A stretch of 64,000 nucleotides of DNA from positions 19,300,501 to 19,364,500 of the forward strand of contig CM061097.1 of NCBI GenBank assembly GCA_030770545.1, in the 5' to 3' direction. The position numbers were made by a program, and so were the translations under genes. This DNA comes from Macropodus opercularis (taxonomy: Eukaryota; Chordata; Actinopteri; Anabantiformes; Osphronemidae). The notes beneath the pieces are model-generated. The model was given only the letters and a program-made list of their open reading frames with translations. It was not told the DNA's origin and searched no databases. Shown here in pieces: positions 43,940 to 57,154 of this stretch (its first letter is position 1; each line of letters opens with the position of its first letter).

Positions 43940-44185
43940 ACAATGTTCAGTTGTCTGAAGGTCTAGTCATGACAACTGGTCTATTCCGTAGAAACGTTTC
44001 ACCTCCAGGCAGCTTCGTCAGTCTGTGGGAAGTTGGTAGAGACCACAGATTTATCCTCCAGTTTGGTTTCACTTCACACCTGTAAAGAATGGGTTCGTTA
44101 TGCGAACAAAGGGGGCTGAAGGTATTGAGTAGGTGTGAATTCTCAACTACCGTGACTCGTCCTCCAACCATAACAGGGTCGTCAC
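43940..44185. repeat. Dispersed fish repeat
   Basis: Segments such as GAAACGTTTC and ACTAGACCTTC resemble a common fish repeat end (coding-like minus frame of 74 codons is not supported as a gene). Confidence 0.45.
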
Positions 44186-44189
44186 AAAG

Positions 44190-44850
44190 TTTAATTTAAT
44201 TCAACTTTATTTATATAGCCCCAATTTACAACATCAGTTATCTCAAGGCACTTTACAAGTAAGGTTTAAGACCTCACACAACTAAACTCAACAAATCCCA
44301 CATAGAGCAAGCTTTTAATTGTAGCCAATCAATAAATTGTACATTTTAATAGCAGAGAGGAAAAACTCCCTCTATAGAGGAAGAAACCTCCAGCAGACCC
44401 AGGCTCAGTGTGGGAGAACATCTGCCTTGACCAGTTGGGGTGAGGAGATAGAGAAGAGAGAAAAGAACACAACCACAACAAAACAAGCAGCAACAGAACA
44501 CAGGCAGGATGGTTGGACCAGCAACTGAACACTGGAGACACACGGCTCTGAGTCTGACGATACCTGGAGATGAGAATAGAGAGAGAGAAGCACAACTACA
44601 GGAGAAAAGAGACAAAGTTAGTCACATGTGGTCATGGAGGCATGTTAGCGGATAGAAGAAACCGAAAAGAGCTCAGTGAATGAAGGACGTCCCAGCATCT
44701 ACGTGTATAGCAGCTTAACTAAGAGATGGTTCCGAGTGAACAGAACCATCTCTAACTATACGCTTTGTCAAAAAGAAAGGTTTTAAGCCTAGTTTTGAAA
44801 CTAGAGAGAGTGTCTGCTTCTCAAACCTGGAAGTGATGCAGGTTGCATAT
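44190..44850 (-). repeat. Dispersed teleost repeat, fuller copy
   Basis: Plus strand begins TTCAACTTTATTTATATAGC, reverse complement of the element ending at 5,222. Continues with AAACCTCCAGCAGACCCAGG and GGACGTCCCAGCATCTACGT, a widely seen fish repeat. Frames across it are shadows. Confidence 0.75.
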
Positions 44851-45141
44851 TATCACAAAACCAGTCCACACAGGATAAATAAGTGTCCTTCTGATGTTGG
44901 GAATGTCCATACGCATGTGAATGTATATGATACCATGTATGGTTGGAATACTTGCAATATTGTCTCGTCTCATCATCTATGGCTGTGTATTTGGCCAGTT
45001 AGCAAGTGGTCCTCGTATGGCTAAAATCGTAGAATGTGGGCCACACTACATGGTCTACTGCCACTGGATGTATGAGTACCAACTGTTTGAAGAGACAGCA
45101 TTGTCAGATAATAGGGAATCTATGTCAAATCCCCACGGTTT
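44851..45141. other. No recognisable feature
   Basis: A 63-74-codon plus-strand frame with a hydrophobic stretch (GILAILSRLIIYG) exists but nothing ties it to a gene; it lies against the integrase fragment. Confidence 0.45.
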
Positions 45142-46247
45142 CTAGTTAGATTGTTCATACAGTTGTCTCTTGCGTCTTAGCAATGTCTCCTTATCTGCTC
45201 CCTGTGGGTGTCTCGTCTGAAGCATCGTGGGGAAAGGTTTTGCAGTGGGACGCACAGATCCGCGTGTCCCTCTCGGCAATCCGGACTGCAGGGTGGTTAG
45301 CAATACTTGGTATGGTCCTGTCCAGCGCTTCCGTCTGAGATCCTTCACCACGATCCAGTCCCCAGGCTGGATGTTGTGTAGTTCATCAACTGCAGGCTCA
45401 GGGAGGGCTGCTTCAACCTTGGGGAACATGAGCTTAAGAGTCTGGTTTCGTCATCCATCCCTGTTAAGCTTAACTTATTTTGAGGAAAAGGTGTGTTGGT
45501 CATTCGCATAGGTCGCCCCATGACAATTTCATAAGGACAAAGTCCAGTTGCTTTATGTGGACGACCTGCATAAACATTAAGGCCAACGGTAAAACTTTAA
45601 CCCATGACAACTGCATTTCAGTCATTCATTTTTGTTTTCAGAGTGTGATTTGCTCTTTGCACTGCACCACCACTTGCTGGATGGTTGGCACAGTGTGTCT
45701 TCAGATTTATCTGCAGGCTCTCTGAAATACTTTGTACAACATTATTTACAAAATGTGAGCCATTATCACTACTTAATCTTGAAGGCAAGCCCCACCTTGG
45801 GATCACTTCTGCTGATGCCTGCTACTGAGACAGCAGAAGCATTTCTGATGGGAAACACTGGATCCATTTTGAGAACATGTCTATTATGACTAGGCCATAT
45901 TTGGAACCAGCACATGGAGTCAACTCAATAAAATCCATCATTAAATGTTTAAATGGACCTTCAGGTTGTGGATGTGCTGATGTGGACATTTCTGCAGTTC
46001 TGACAACATTGTTAGTAGCACAAATTACACATCTTTTACAAAAGTCTTCAGCATAGGTTGAGAAACCTGGTGCATAAGACAATCTATTTAAAATATCCAA
46101 CACCCCCCCTTTTGACACATGGTCAGGACCATGAGTCAATTTGGGGAAGATGGACTTCGGTCGTACTGGGAAACCCTGCTGGTCCACCCAGACGCCCGAG
46201 GGGAGTTTAGTAAACCCTTTCTTTTCCAAGTGTTCATAACTAATCAT
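45142..46247 (-). pseudogene. Inverted retroviral integrase fragment
   Basis: Minus strand in three frames. 46,247-45,822 has HGPDH and CVIC (HHCC domain) and the first catalytic Asp (MMDFIELTP). 45,806-45,618 has SDNGSHF (second Asp), and GGAVQRANHTLK shows Gln where the catalytic Glu belongs. 45,429-45,142 has a GPY-type tail (RWTGPYQVLLTTL). The protein resembles the integrase at 25.6-26.2 kb, including MDFIELTP, so the two come from related elements. It is inactive by substitution and frameshift; no LTRs, gag or env are attached. Confidence 0.75.
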
Positions 46248-47341
46248 TTGAGGGCTCTAATCATTCAGTTCTCATCTATTTCACATACTCTGCACTTAAA
46301 CTTCAGCTCTGGAGGTCAGATGTTGAGATTACTTTCAGGTATTTATCAGATCAAGTCAAGTCCAACTGGTAAAGTGGCTTTTTCAAAATATTTCATTTCT
46401 CTCGTTTTGTCAGAACATTTTCAAGATTTAATTCTGATATGAATGAATTCTAATTGCATTTTATTTAGAAATTTGATTATCATCTTCATCCCAACACTAA
46501 CCCATTTACTAAGACAAGTCTGCATGAACAGTAACAACAATTTAAAACTGTTCAGTGCTTTCAATTTTCCCGAATTTTAAATTTTATTCCTTTTATTATA
46601 AAACCTTTCTGTTTCAATTTTCACTTCATCACTTTCACTTTCACTTCATGGTCCTTCAGAGAGTCTGTAAAACATTTGAAAAATCATTAGCTCACATATA
46701 ACATTTGTTTAAAAAGAAAACAAAACAAAACAAAACAAAAGGGTCACAAGTCAGGAGTCAAGTCAAAAAGTCAGTTATGGTCACAAAAACAATCCCATGT
46801 ATGTTGTTCTATGGGACTGGAGATCTCGTCAAAGTCACTAATCCATGGACAGCAATATCCTTCTAAACACCAAATAGGACATCACTTCATTCATTTTTGG
46901 TAAGAATTTAGGCAGATCCAATACTTCTAGGATGCGTCAATAGTAGAACCTAATTATTTCACCCTCCGGAGGAACAATCTGGCCAAAACAACACATATTA
47001 ACCCTTAAAGTTTCAGCAAATCCCAAATACGTGAGTCAGGATTTCCAACATGAAGCCTCTACATTTACACCCAGTTGCTAATCAATAAAGTACCGACACA
47101 AAATCTAGCAGAAGACGTAAAAACTGCTCCCTCACGGTTCTAAAGCCAATGAACCCTTTGGTGTAGGTTCAGACAGGACGGGGTGGAGGCGTCAAATATT
47201 ATCTGTTCCTGTAGACACAGACCTGAGACGTCTACACTAATCACTTCTCTGGTCATCCTTAATATCATCATTAATATCTGCTGAGAAAATGTGATGCATT
47301 TTAGAAATGATAGACTTATTGATCTAATTATTACATGTCTC
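46248..47341. other. No gene; one A-rich microsatellite
   Basis: Five or so AAAAC units occur at 46,717-46,740. Otherwise only short frames. Confidence 0.5.
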
Positions 47342-49478
47342 CCCCCCTTGGGCCGCTCCGACCATAACCTGGTCCGCCTGCTTCCTGTCTACACTCCTGT
47401 GGTGAAAAAGCAGCCACCACAGGTGAAAGTGGTGAAGATCTGGTCAGAGGAGGCAGGTGAGCGGCTGAGGGACTGCTTCAACACCACGGACTGGGACACT
47501 CTCTGCAGTCCTCACGGGGAGGACATTGATAGTCTCACAGACTGTGTCACGGACTACATTAATTTCTGTGTGGAAAACACCGTGCCAACCAGGACAATAC
47601 GGTGTTTTCCCAACAACAAGCCCTGGGTGACCCCTGAACTGAAGGCCCTCCTGAATGAGAAGAAGCGGGCTTTCTTCTCAGGAGATAAGGAGGAGCTGAA
47701 AAGAGTCCAGCGGGAGCTGAAGTATGGGATCAGGAGGGGCAAGGACAGCTACAGAAGAAAGCTGGAACAACACATGCAGCAGAGCAACCCGCGAGAGGTA
47801 TGGAGGGGACTGAGCCAGATCTCAGGCCATGGACAAAGGGGGGCTGGTCAACAGGTTGAAGGAGACCGGGCCTGGGCAAACAAACTGAATCTGTTTTTTA
47901 ACAGATTCGACTCTGTTGGCTCACCAGCCCGGTCGAACCTCCCCCCGTCTTCACACCTCTCCGCTACAATTGACTCCCACCAGCTGCAGCTGTTCACACC
48001 TCATCCACCTGGTGACTACTCTGCCCCCCCTCACACTGAGGACCCCGCTCAGGCCACAGCTTCGGACCAGTCTCCCCCCACCCCCCTCTGCCTCTCTCTG
48101 GACCAAGTCAGGAGAGAGCTGAGGAAGAACAAGGCCAGGAAGGCCGCAGGCCCTGACAACATCAGCTCCAGGCTCCTCAGGGAGTGTGCAGACCAGCTCA
48201 GTGAGGTGGTCCTGTACATGTTCAACCTGAGTCTGAGCCTGGAGAGGGTCCCGGCTCTGTGGAAGACGTCGTGTGTGGTTCCGGTTCCAAAGATACCACA
48301 TCCCAGGGAGCCGAACCACTACAGACCCGTGGCCTTGACCTCTCACCTGATGAAGACCATGGAGAGGACTGTCCTCAGCTACCTCCGCACCCAGGTGAGC
48401 TCGGCGCTGGACCCGCTGCAGTTTGCCTACCAGGCGGGCATCGGGGTGGATGATGCCGTCATCTACCTGCAGCATCGGGCACTATCTCACCTGGAGTCCC
48501 CCGGGAGCACTGTGAGGGTCATGTTCTTTGACTTCTCCAGTGCTTTCAACACCATTCAGCCAGCACTGCTGAGGGGGAAGCTGGAGGTTGCAGGCGTGGA
48601 CCAACACCTGGCGGCTTGGTCCATCAACTACCTCACAGACAGACCACAGTTTGTGAGGCTGCGAAACTGTGTGTCTGACGTGGTCGTCTGCAGCACGGGG
48701 CCCCCAAGGGACGGTGCTCTCGCCCTTCCTGTTCACCCTGTACACAGCGGACTTCAGGTACAACTCCAGCAAATGCCACCTGCAGAAGTTCTCGGACGAC
48801 ACTGCGATTGTTGGATGTGTATCTGGGGGGAACGAGCTGGAGTACAGGGGGGTCATCACCGACTTTGTAGACTGGTGTGAAGATAACCACCTGGTTCTGA
48901 ACACCAGAAAAACGAAGGAGCTGGTGATTGACTTCCGGCGAAAACCTGCACCACCGCCGCCGGTTTGCATAAGGGGTTCTGGGATCGAGATGGTGGACAC
49001 CTACAAATATCTGGGTGTCCACCTCAACAAAAACCTGGACTGGACCGACAACTCTGATGCCCTGTACAGGAGGGGCCAGAGTCGCCTCCACCTGCTGAGG
49101 AGACTGAGGTCCTTTGGGGTGTGCAGGGCTCTCCTACGGACTGTCTATGACACGGTGGTGGCATCGGCAGTCCTCTACGGCGTTGTGTGCTGGGCGGGCG
49201 GCAGCGCGGACAGAGACAGAAAAAGACTGAACAAACTGGTAAAGAAAGCTGGCTCTGTCCTGGGCTGCCCACTGGAGTCCATCGAGGTGGTGGCCAACAG
49301 AAGGACGCGGGCGAAACTGTCATCCATCATGGCCAACCCCTCCCACCCCCTGCACCAAACCGTGGAGGACCAACGCAGCTCGCACAGCGCGAGACTGCTG
49401 CACCCGAAGTGCAGGACTGAGCGCTACCGGAGGTCTTTCTTACCCACGGCTATAAGACTCCACAACACACCAACATGA
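47342..49478 (+). pseudogene. 5'-truncated LINE ORF2 (L2/CR1/Rex1-like), one frameshift
   Basis: From SDHNLVRLLP (end of the endonuclease domain) through a Lys-rich linker, LRKNKARKAAGPDNIS and the RT palm FFDFSSAFNTIQPALL. The frame shifts near 48,700 and resumes GTVLSPFLFTLYTADF, with the catalytic box FSDDTAIV (two Asp kept) and thumb features (YKYLGVHLNKNLDW). The C-terminus ends RRSFLPTAIRLHN. About 2.1 kb remain; most of the endonuclease and ORF1 are missing, so it is a typical dead-on-arrival copy. Confidence 0.75.
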
Positions 49479-49757
49479 CTGTAAAGCGTGTTCATAGTGT
49501 GATGTGTGCCGTGCGGTGCCCATGTTTACATGTATGTTGTTTTGTTTGGTTTTTTTTAATGTTTTTTTCATTCGGCACTTTTGCACTTTATGTTTATGTG
49601 AGATATGTACATTTTTTGTCTTTCTTTTGTATATAATGCATAACATATTTTTACTCTTTATTTTTTTCCAACTGTTTTTTTTCTCTTGCTGCTGCTGGGT
49701 CACCAGAATTTCCCCACTGCGGGATTAATAAAGTCTTATCTATCTATCTATCTATCA
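49479..49757 (+). mobile_element. LINE 3' UTR and tail
   Basis: Ends GGGATTAATAAAGTC then a TATC microsatellite of about five units. Such TATC tails are common in fish L2/Rex1-type LINEs. Confidence 0.7.
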
Positions 49758-51509
49758 TGTCTGATGTCTTTTCTTTTCCTATGGAATCTGAAAAACTCTC
49801 ACTGCTCCTAATGATTCTTCTTTGGCTTGTGGGACATAAAGAAACCTTCTGGATGTGAAACTACTCTGAACATTAGTCACTGTGACAGAGTTTGTCCTGT
49901 ATGTGAGAACTGTTCTGATAATGACTTCATGCATCCTCTAGATGTTCCTGTGCTCAATATTCCTGTGGTGTGAATTTCAACAGTTCCGAGTTTTACCTTC
50001 CATCCTTTGAAGAGTCAGCAGCTGCTCATCCATCACCCAGTTCACTGCAGACCAACACCTTCCAGTTTTCACTCAGCATTTGGTTCTTTTGTCTTGATTC
50101 TGGTGCCTGTAATCAGTAGTATTAGTCTGAGTCTTGGTCTAAGTCCTGCACAGAGGTCAGAGAGTCTTTTCTTCCTCCACCTCAGACTTTTCCTGCAGCT
50201 GGTTAGTTGTTAGGCTGGTCTCAGATTCCGGTAGCGGTGACGTCTGCCTTGTTCTTTTCTTGCCAACTTCCTCTTTTCCCGCTTCAACATTTCCTCTAAA
50301 AACACTACATGGATGACATGAAATACATGAACAAAATCAGACTGACAGAACATCTGTCTGCAGTCAGTCAGTCACATCCTGTAAGAACTAATAAGCCATT
50401 TCTCTGTTTTTGTTCGTAGACTGTAGAGGCAAAAACCTGTTAGGAACTGTTGTTTTTTATTCTTGCAAGAAGAGAAATACACAGAGTCAATGCAAAACTG
50501 TCCTGCCTGAGTGTAGATCTGAAGTCATCTACTCTGCGCCTACCTAAATACCTCCTCCGCTAGGGAGTAAATATGTGTCTTCTCATTAGCTCAGTCAGTC
50601 ACTGTCTTGCAGCAGGAAAAGTGTAATAGAAACAAAGTAAATCAAAGTTCTGCTGCCATGCTCTCATGGCCATGGCCCATGCTGTAAAACTATTTTAACT
50701 AAACAGTATCTCCCTAGCTCCCTTTCCCACGAGAAAGAAAAGGCTCATTCTGAAATATTTCTGTAAGCAGGTATATAACTCATTCTATGATTACTTTGCT
50801 TAGTACAGATACATATGAGCATATATCAAGTAATATGAATCACAGTTCTGTCACAAGGGAAAATACCCATATAGTAAAAATTCCATTACATAGACTCACT
50901 TGGACAGATGCTTGAAGTACTTTTCAACAACTTTCTACACACACACACACACGTTTCCATCCCACTGGTTGGATCTCAACATTCACACATTACCTTTGAA
51001 TAATTGTCTTCTGAGCAACGTATCTACTGTAAACTAGATACTGAAGAAATCATCACAAAGCTCAAACTTATTCTCCTCCCATTATTAGAAATATCTGATT
51101 TTATCTCAATCACACACAAATTATTTCCCAGCTCTCCTATTTCTGACTGATCTCTCTTCTTCTTAAACAATCGAACAAACAAACAAACTACATAAAACAA
51201 GGTTTTAACAAATACTTACAAATAATAAGAGTTTGCTTCACAAGTTTTGGCAGAATTACAAAAGACCACAAACATCTAAAACATGCAGAGAAACTCCACA
51301 CCTGCTGTTTTTGTAGCGTTACAAGTCAAAAAGATATCAAATCCTTATAAGCATGACATTTTTTAATCTAGTAAACTGCTAAATCGAAACATATCAGTTA
51401 AACACAGCTGTGTTGTATGTGGAGTAGTTTGTTTTTCTGAACTGTAGTAAAGTGAAGAAGAGAGTAAAACATTTCTAAAACTTCTAAGAACCTCTAAGTA
51501 TCTGCATAT
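49758..51509. other. No recognisable gene
   Basis: Left flank of segmental copy B. It includes an AC microsatellite at about 50,938-50,952 and an ACAAACAA tract near 51,180. It does not match the left flank of copy A, which is the retrovirus. Confidence 0.55.
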
Positions 51510-51586
51510 GAAACACTACTTGTTTAGGTAATAAATCAGCTCCCAATGATGCAATTAACAATTAACAGGCTTGTGAATGGGTTCAA

Positions 51587-51928
51587 ATGGAAACTGTTTA
51601 TTTCACCTACTGTCAAACAACAACTCTTCTCAAAACAAGTGAAATTGTTGCAGTTTGCCATGAAACTGCTCATGTGCTGACACTTGAGCTTTACAGAGTT
51701 TCAAGCAAAATGGAAGACACGATGAAGAATCAGAATCATGAAGGCAAACAATGCTCTGCCGTGTTTCAGGTGGAGGTGATCTGTTGTGCGGGTTTCACGA
51801 CAGCTGGAGGCGATGAACCCAACGCAGCATGTCCTGGATGGAGAGATGTCACACAAGAAAAAGATTCACCCATTAGGGGGCAGTCTTCACTGACAGATGG
51901 TGTGATCTCAATAGAAGTGCACAGTTAG
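51587..51928 (+). CDS. Conserved 113-codon open frame, unknown (copy B)
   Basis: Partner of 27,202-27,543, same length and start METVYFTYCQTTTLL; a single visible residue change (Phe for Ile in CCAGxTTAGG). Unknown function and possibly not a gene. Confidence 0.2.
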   Translation: METVYFTYCQTTTLLKTSEIVAVCHETAHVLTLELYRVSSKMEDTMKNQNHEGKQCSAVFQVEVICCAGFTTAGGDEPNAACPGWRDVTQEKDSPIRGQSSLTDGVISIEVHS

Positions 51929-52266
51929 ACATGATACATGTTGCTTGCTATTAGCAAACAATGATATACATCACTGGCAGGTTTATAAAGCTTCCATCAA
52001 AATCTATATTTGGGTAAGAAGACTAAACTTTTTTCATCCATTTCTCTTTGCTCCAACTCCTGGATTCTGGGGAGAGTATTTCAAGTTTTCATTAACAGAA
52101 GTAAAAGCTCCCTCACAGTTATTGAATTGTTTCCACGTGGGACGATGAGTCATAAGCATGAGACCCGAGAGAAGAATCCAACAGGATGTGGGATTATGAT
52201 GAGAAAAAGCATCAAGTGGACAAAATAACTACTGCAAAGGAGGTGAAAGGCAGATATCAGTCACTA

Positions 52267-53267
52267 CTTTATGTTAAATTGAAATCTTGCAGCAGTAAAT
52301 CATGTTTTTGTAGAGATTACAGCTGGGTTGCATTTAAGGCATAGGTGTCAAACTCTGGCCCGCGAAGCCATACCAAATTACTATTAGAGCTGGCCCGCCG
52401 GTAATTAGTATGTACCGCTAATTCTACAAATCCCAGAATGCTCTGTTGACGTTTTGGCGCGTCAATCGCGACAGGACTATTAACACCCTCTCCTCTGTTG
52501 ACCGTAGTCATGGTATGTAATACTGGCATCGTGCTACTCCTCCCAAAATGGCTAAAAAAAGCATTCAAAGTATTGTTTTCCTAATCTTTATTATTACGCT
52601 GTGAAGCAAATGTAGAGACACTTGTCTACTTGCTCACTGTGAACCGAGAGCACCGGGAGCGGCCGCTTCTGCGCCATTGAACGCCTCATTTTTCTGCCTG
52701 ACTCGCGGAGCAGAAGAGACACATTGATCGTTTTGAACTCGCTGGGAATTCAACAATTTCCAGTCTTTGGACATGAAGCTCACACAAGTTCCAGCTTAAA
52801 GTATTAGTGATTAGTGTCACTGTTTCGCTGCAATGAGCCCGTTTAACGGTCTTCGTTCTCATCGGCGAATCGGCACAGCTAAAGCTACAGCAGTCAGCGG
52901 GTCTCTGACAGGCTGCGTCGGTGATTCTAAATTTCAGCTGCTTAGGTGGCTGCTGTGCGGTTAGTCTGCTGCGCGTTACTGTGAGAGACGGCGGGTTCAA
53001 ATCCTGCTGGAGATGTGACTTTTAAAAGTGATGTGTATTGTCATCACATTGAATCTGATGTTCTGCTTGTTGTAACAATGCTTTTAAAACTCCCTGGTTA
53101 TTAGAGACCATCTTGCTCTGTACTTAGTCAGGTAGGATTTTGGTTTTGAGGTTTGAGGTTTTGTTTTATAGACTAATTGTTACTTTTATTTATTAACATA
53201 TATGATTTCACTATTTATCCTCATAGCGAATGCTTATAGTTGTGCTGTGAAAGGCAGATATCAGTCA
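52267..53267. mobile_element. Insertion in copy B with hAT-like and tRNA-like parts
   Basis: The insertion lies between two copies of AAAGGCAGATATCAGTCACT (52,247 and 53,250). Its start holds GGTGTCAAACTCTGGCCCGC, the signature edge of hAT/Charlie-type elements, followed by CCCAGAATGCTC near 52,432. Near 53,000 a CGGGTTCAAATCCTGC box-B-like element with a paired T-arm stem occurs, then a copy of the ATTAGAGACCATCTTGCTCT tract that is also present at 28,880 and 53,972. It is a composite insertion or a local rearrangement rather than one clean element. Confidence 0.45.
52345..52570 (+). mobile_element. hAT-like element edge
   Basis: GGTGTCAAACTCTGGCCCGC with GCCGGTAATTAG and CTACAAATCCCAGAATG downstream matches my recollection of fish hAT elements. 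No transposase frame is visible, so it is non-autonomous or decayed. Confidence 0.4.
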
Positions 53268-54449
53268 CTAGATTACGGCTGGGTTGCATTTAAGGAATAA
53301 AGAAAAGCAAACAAACTAAACATTTATGAATCTCTAGCATATCTTTGACGTAAAGCTGTGTCTCATTACAACAAGTCTAGTAAAACTGTCTAATTATCAA
53401 CAAACCGTTGATGTGTAAAATTGTTACAGAATAATTACAGAAGGCACTAAGCAAACTTTGAATAAATAAACAAACAACAACCAGTTGTTGTCGTTTAATT
53501 TGTTCCAGCGTCGTAGACGTACTAGTTTACCTTGATTGCTAATCTGACATTAATCTTTTTCTGCCAAATGTTGCCTGAGCTGAAGCTGCATTGGGGTTTA
53601 AAAGTGTCTTGTGATATCAGAAAAGCTGTTCAACCACACTGGTTGTTGGACTGGCGACCTGTACCGCTCCTCTCAACCCACATGACAGCTGGAATAGACT
53701 CCTAGTACCAGAATCAAAAGGAGTGGGACCCTCTGCTTCAGTGCTGTGTTAAAACCCTGCATCTCTGGTGGCCTGGTGGTGCATCAACCTATGACACAGG
53801 CAGTTTGCACGTTTACAAAGGTTCAATCTGTGGCAGTTCTGTTCTCCAGCCAGCTGAGGCAATGTCTCTTTGGACTTTGTAGCTGGTTCACGGAACACAC
53901 GTGTAATTTCATGTAACTGATCAATTAGTTTGAAATCTGGTTAGTCAGCGTCTTGCTTTTGTATTTTGGTTATTAGAGACCATCTTGCTCTGTACTTAGT
54001 CAGGTAGGATTTTGTTTTGTTTTATAGAATAATTGTTACTTTTATTTATTAACATATATGATTTCACTATTTATCCTCATAGCGAGTGTCTATAGTTAGT
54101 TGTTGTGCTGTGTGTTGTGTTAGTTGTTTGTTTATTAGAGAGAATATTCCTGTTGAATCACAACCAGCCTTCCAGTGTCTGCTTTTTTGTTTGTCACACA
54201 CCTTTTTTTTTTTTATCTCAAAATGGTAAACACTCACTCTCACTCATCATCTAACCCATTTAGTAAAAGGTTTTCCCAGCTGGTCGTCAGGTTAACTATG
54301 ACTTCAAGCACACGTCAAACTCATTTCCACAAAACTAACCCAGACTCAAATCTGTACGACATTCAGCTTCCTATCGTTATAATGAAACTACACAGAGTAC
54401 AGGGCAACAACCATGGTTTGTGACCACAGTGATGGCATTACTTCTTTAC

Positions 54450-54541
54450 CTGATTATTAACATCTTCTATGTTTGAACCTTTTTGGAAGCAGGGGGCATC
54501 TCAGTCTCAACTGCCACTGCAGGAGTCTGCTTGTGTGTCAC
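54450..54541 (-). other. Minus-strand exon-like block, copy B first
   Basis: Same splice-like borders as 29,355-29,446. Confidence 0.35.
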
Positions 54542-56104
54542 CTGGAATTCAGGGGAAAAACAAAAACACATTCATTGCATCTATAAACATTAATAGAATT
54601 TAAAACTTATACTGGATGAAAATGATCCCTGAAAAAGCAACTACATTAAAACTGACAAGATGACGTGGCCTTTTCTAGGGATAACAGTAAGTATCACAGC
54701 AACATATCAATTGGTGCCATGGATCACATTTAAAATACAACTTTGAATGTACAACAAATGCACAATTATAATAAGAAGAACTTAAGGTTTGATAACGACA
54801 GGTGTTACACCAATGATGTAAAAATGAAATCCAGGGCACAAAGTAGTATCCTAAACGTATGAGTTACACTACACTCCCTGCAAGGGCCCCATGAGCGAAA
54901 GAGAACCAACATGTTCATCAGTTTAACCATGACTTCAACCACAAGTTAAACACAGTTCCACACAAAACCCTGACTGAAATCTGTACGAAATACAGTGGTA
55001 GCCGTTAAGTGTCGTGTTCCACCGCGTTGGTTTGTCATTTCTGCCACGTTCACATTGCTTTTTTGCCGAGGCACAGCGTGTGTTACGTGTAAATGACCTG
55101 TAGGTGGCGATGGGCTGACACTCATAGCCGGTCATGGTTAGTCCTACAACCACACAGCACTGTACCGAGGATTTATGTGAATTCTTTATTTATGTAGTTA
55201 TCAGACGTTATAATATAAACTCACAACCCAATAAATGAGTAAGGTTCACTAAAATGGCAAGTTATACAAGAAAATCTCATTCTATGGCGGCTACATACAT
55301 TCACACAAGAACACCTGTGAAGCCACCCTGGCGGTGTCTTGTGTAGTTCAGTGGGTCCCGTTTTGGCAACCCGAGTTTCTGCCTGTTTGACATTTTAATT
55401 TCGGAAATCTCCTTATAATCAACTCATAACAGACATAGCGAGTTTGAAAGATATAATCCTTGACATAACTGTTTTGTTTACCTTGTCTTCTGCGCTTTGT
55501 GAACTGCAGTGAGCTGCTGCCACCAGCGCCCAGAAGCTGACAGGACGTGAGCGATCATGTGATGAGTCCAGCGGAGACCAATACACAAAATGTGTGAATT
55601 AAAAGACGCCTCCGACGATTCACTCCTTGACAAAACACGGTGTTGGGACACACTAGACAAGAATTAGCATATGAATACACCTGCTGTAAAGTGCAGGAAG
55701 CGATGTGATCGAATGTTCCCTGTTTTAACTCACTGTTTTATGGTTTTTGTTTCTATATGAAGCGCCGTTGATTCTCTACAAGAGAAAAACAATATGGTGA
55801 AGTTCACTTACCGGCAGAAATTTTGACAACTAAATAGATATAAGCACATCTTTAAAAGTGAAAAGTATCATATATTAATTACATCGCAGTAACAGAAATA
55901 TGTGGAGATATTTATATCACAGCAGACGTGACACAGTGTGTGTGTAGATATTTTGGGAGACGCCTGCTGTCTTTAAAGCATTTCAACATCAAACAAAAGA
56001 CACGGCCATTATAACTTTGGAGTCAATGGAAAATAATTGTAAGACAAAAATGCAGTTTTTCAGATTAAAATTCTGAGCTTTTTATAAAAAAATAAAATAA
56101 AACA

Positions 56105-56185
56105 CGAGTGGGGATCGAACTTGCTTGTGTTGCGAAGTTAAAGTCACGCACTAAGACCACTAAACTACATACGGGACCGGAGGTC
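56105..56185 (-). other. tRNA-like remnant, copy B
   Basis: Minus strand, B-box-like GTTCGATCCCC; A-box-like AGTTTAGTGGTCTTAGTGCG. The T-arm stem is weak; not regarded as a functional tRNA. Confidence 0.35.
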
Positions 56186-56570
56186 TTGGTTTCCTACGTG
56201 TTAGACAACCATTCATTCACAGAAATCAGATACTACATAATAAAAACATTTGTATGTTTCTGATAATCAGCCCCTGCAGTAACAGGCCTCTGTAACGTGA
56301 AGCTACGTAAAAAAATTTGCGACACCTGGTGGTTTAACAGAGACCAACACCAAGATCATTTTTTTGCCCACAGCAGAAATTAAAATACTTAGCAAGAGAC
56401 GCCACAGCGACGTAGTGGAGAAGCAAACATGCTGCAGTGAAACCGGATGACATTTTGAAGTGCTGCCACTATAAGTAGTGCGTTCAGCTTCCTATTATTA
56501 TAATGAAACTACACACAGTACAGAGCAACAACCATGATTTGTGACCACAGTGATGGCCCTACGTCTTTAC

Positions 56571-56647
56571 CTGATTATTAACATCTTACTGGAAGCAGGG
56601 GGCATCTCACTGTCAACTGCCACTGCAGGAGTCTGCTTGTGTGTCAC
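56571..56647 (-). other. Minus-strand exon-like block, copy B second
   Basis: Same borders as 31,456-31,532. The acceptor side differs by one base (CTGGGATTC). Confidence 0.35.
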
Positions 56648-57154
56648 CTGGGATTCAGGGGGAAAACAAAAACACATTAACAACAGATAGATACCACATC
56701 TTTACAGATGAATAAACTGTAAGTAAGTAAGTCGTAAGTATCAGCAACAGTCAGTATCGATAAATGCTTAAACTGTCTTACATTATACAGTTCATTTAAT
56801 ATAGTAATTTAAATTTAAACATTTAAATCGTTATTAATTATCTACCACAGTTCTGTGGAAGGACACATGTACAACTGAAACACAGTCTGGTTAAACACTG
56901 CTAACAAAATGGTTCAAACCTTGTTATACAGTGGTTGTGTAAATATTGTCAGCAGTTAGCCTTAGGTTAGCTTGTTAGCGACATTGCTACTTTAGCTTTA
57001 CTTATTGTGTATTCAAACATCTAGCAGCGCTACTGTACACAGTAAACATTTCACTGAGGAGGCCACCTACCTGCCCAGCTTTCAGCTTTTACTCCTTCTC
57101 TGTCGGTTGCTATAGCTTAACATTTTACAAGTGTAGCGCGTGTGCTGGTGCCGG

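Noticed and set aside
44833..45145. A retroviral env next to the inverted integrase
   Set aside because: The only hydrophobic frame is on the plus strand, opposite to the integrase, and has no Cys or glycosylation pattern of env.
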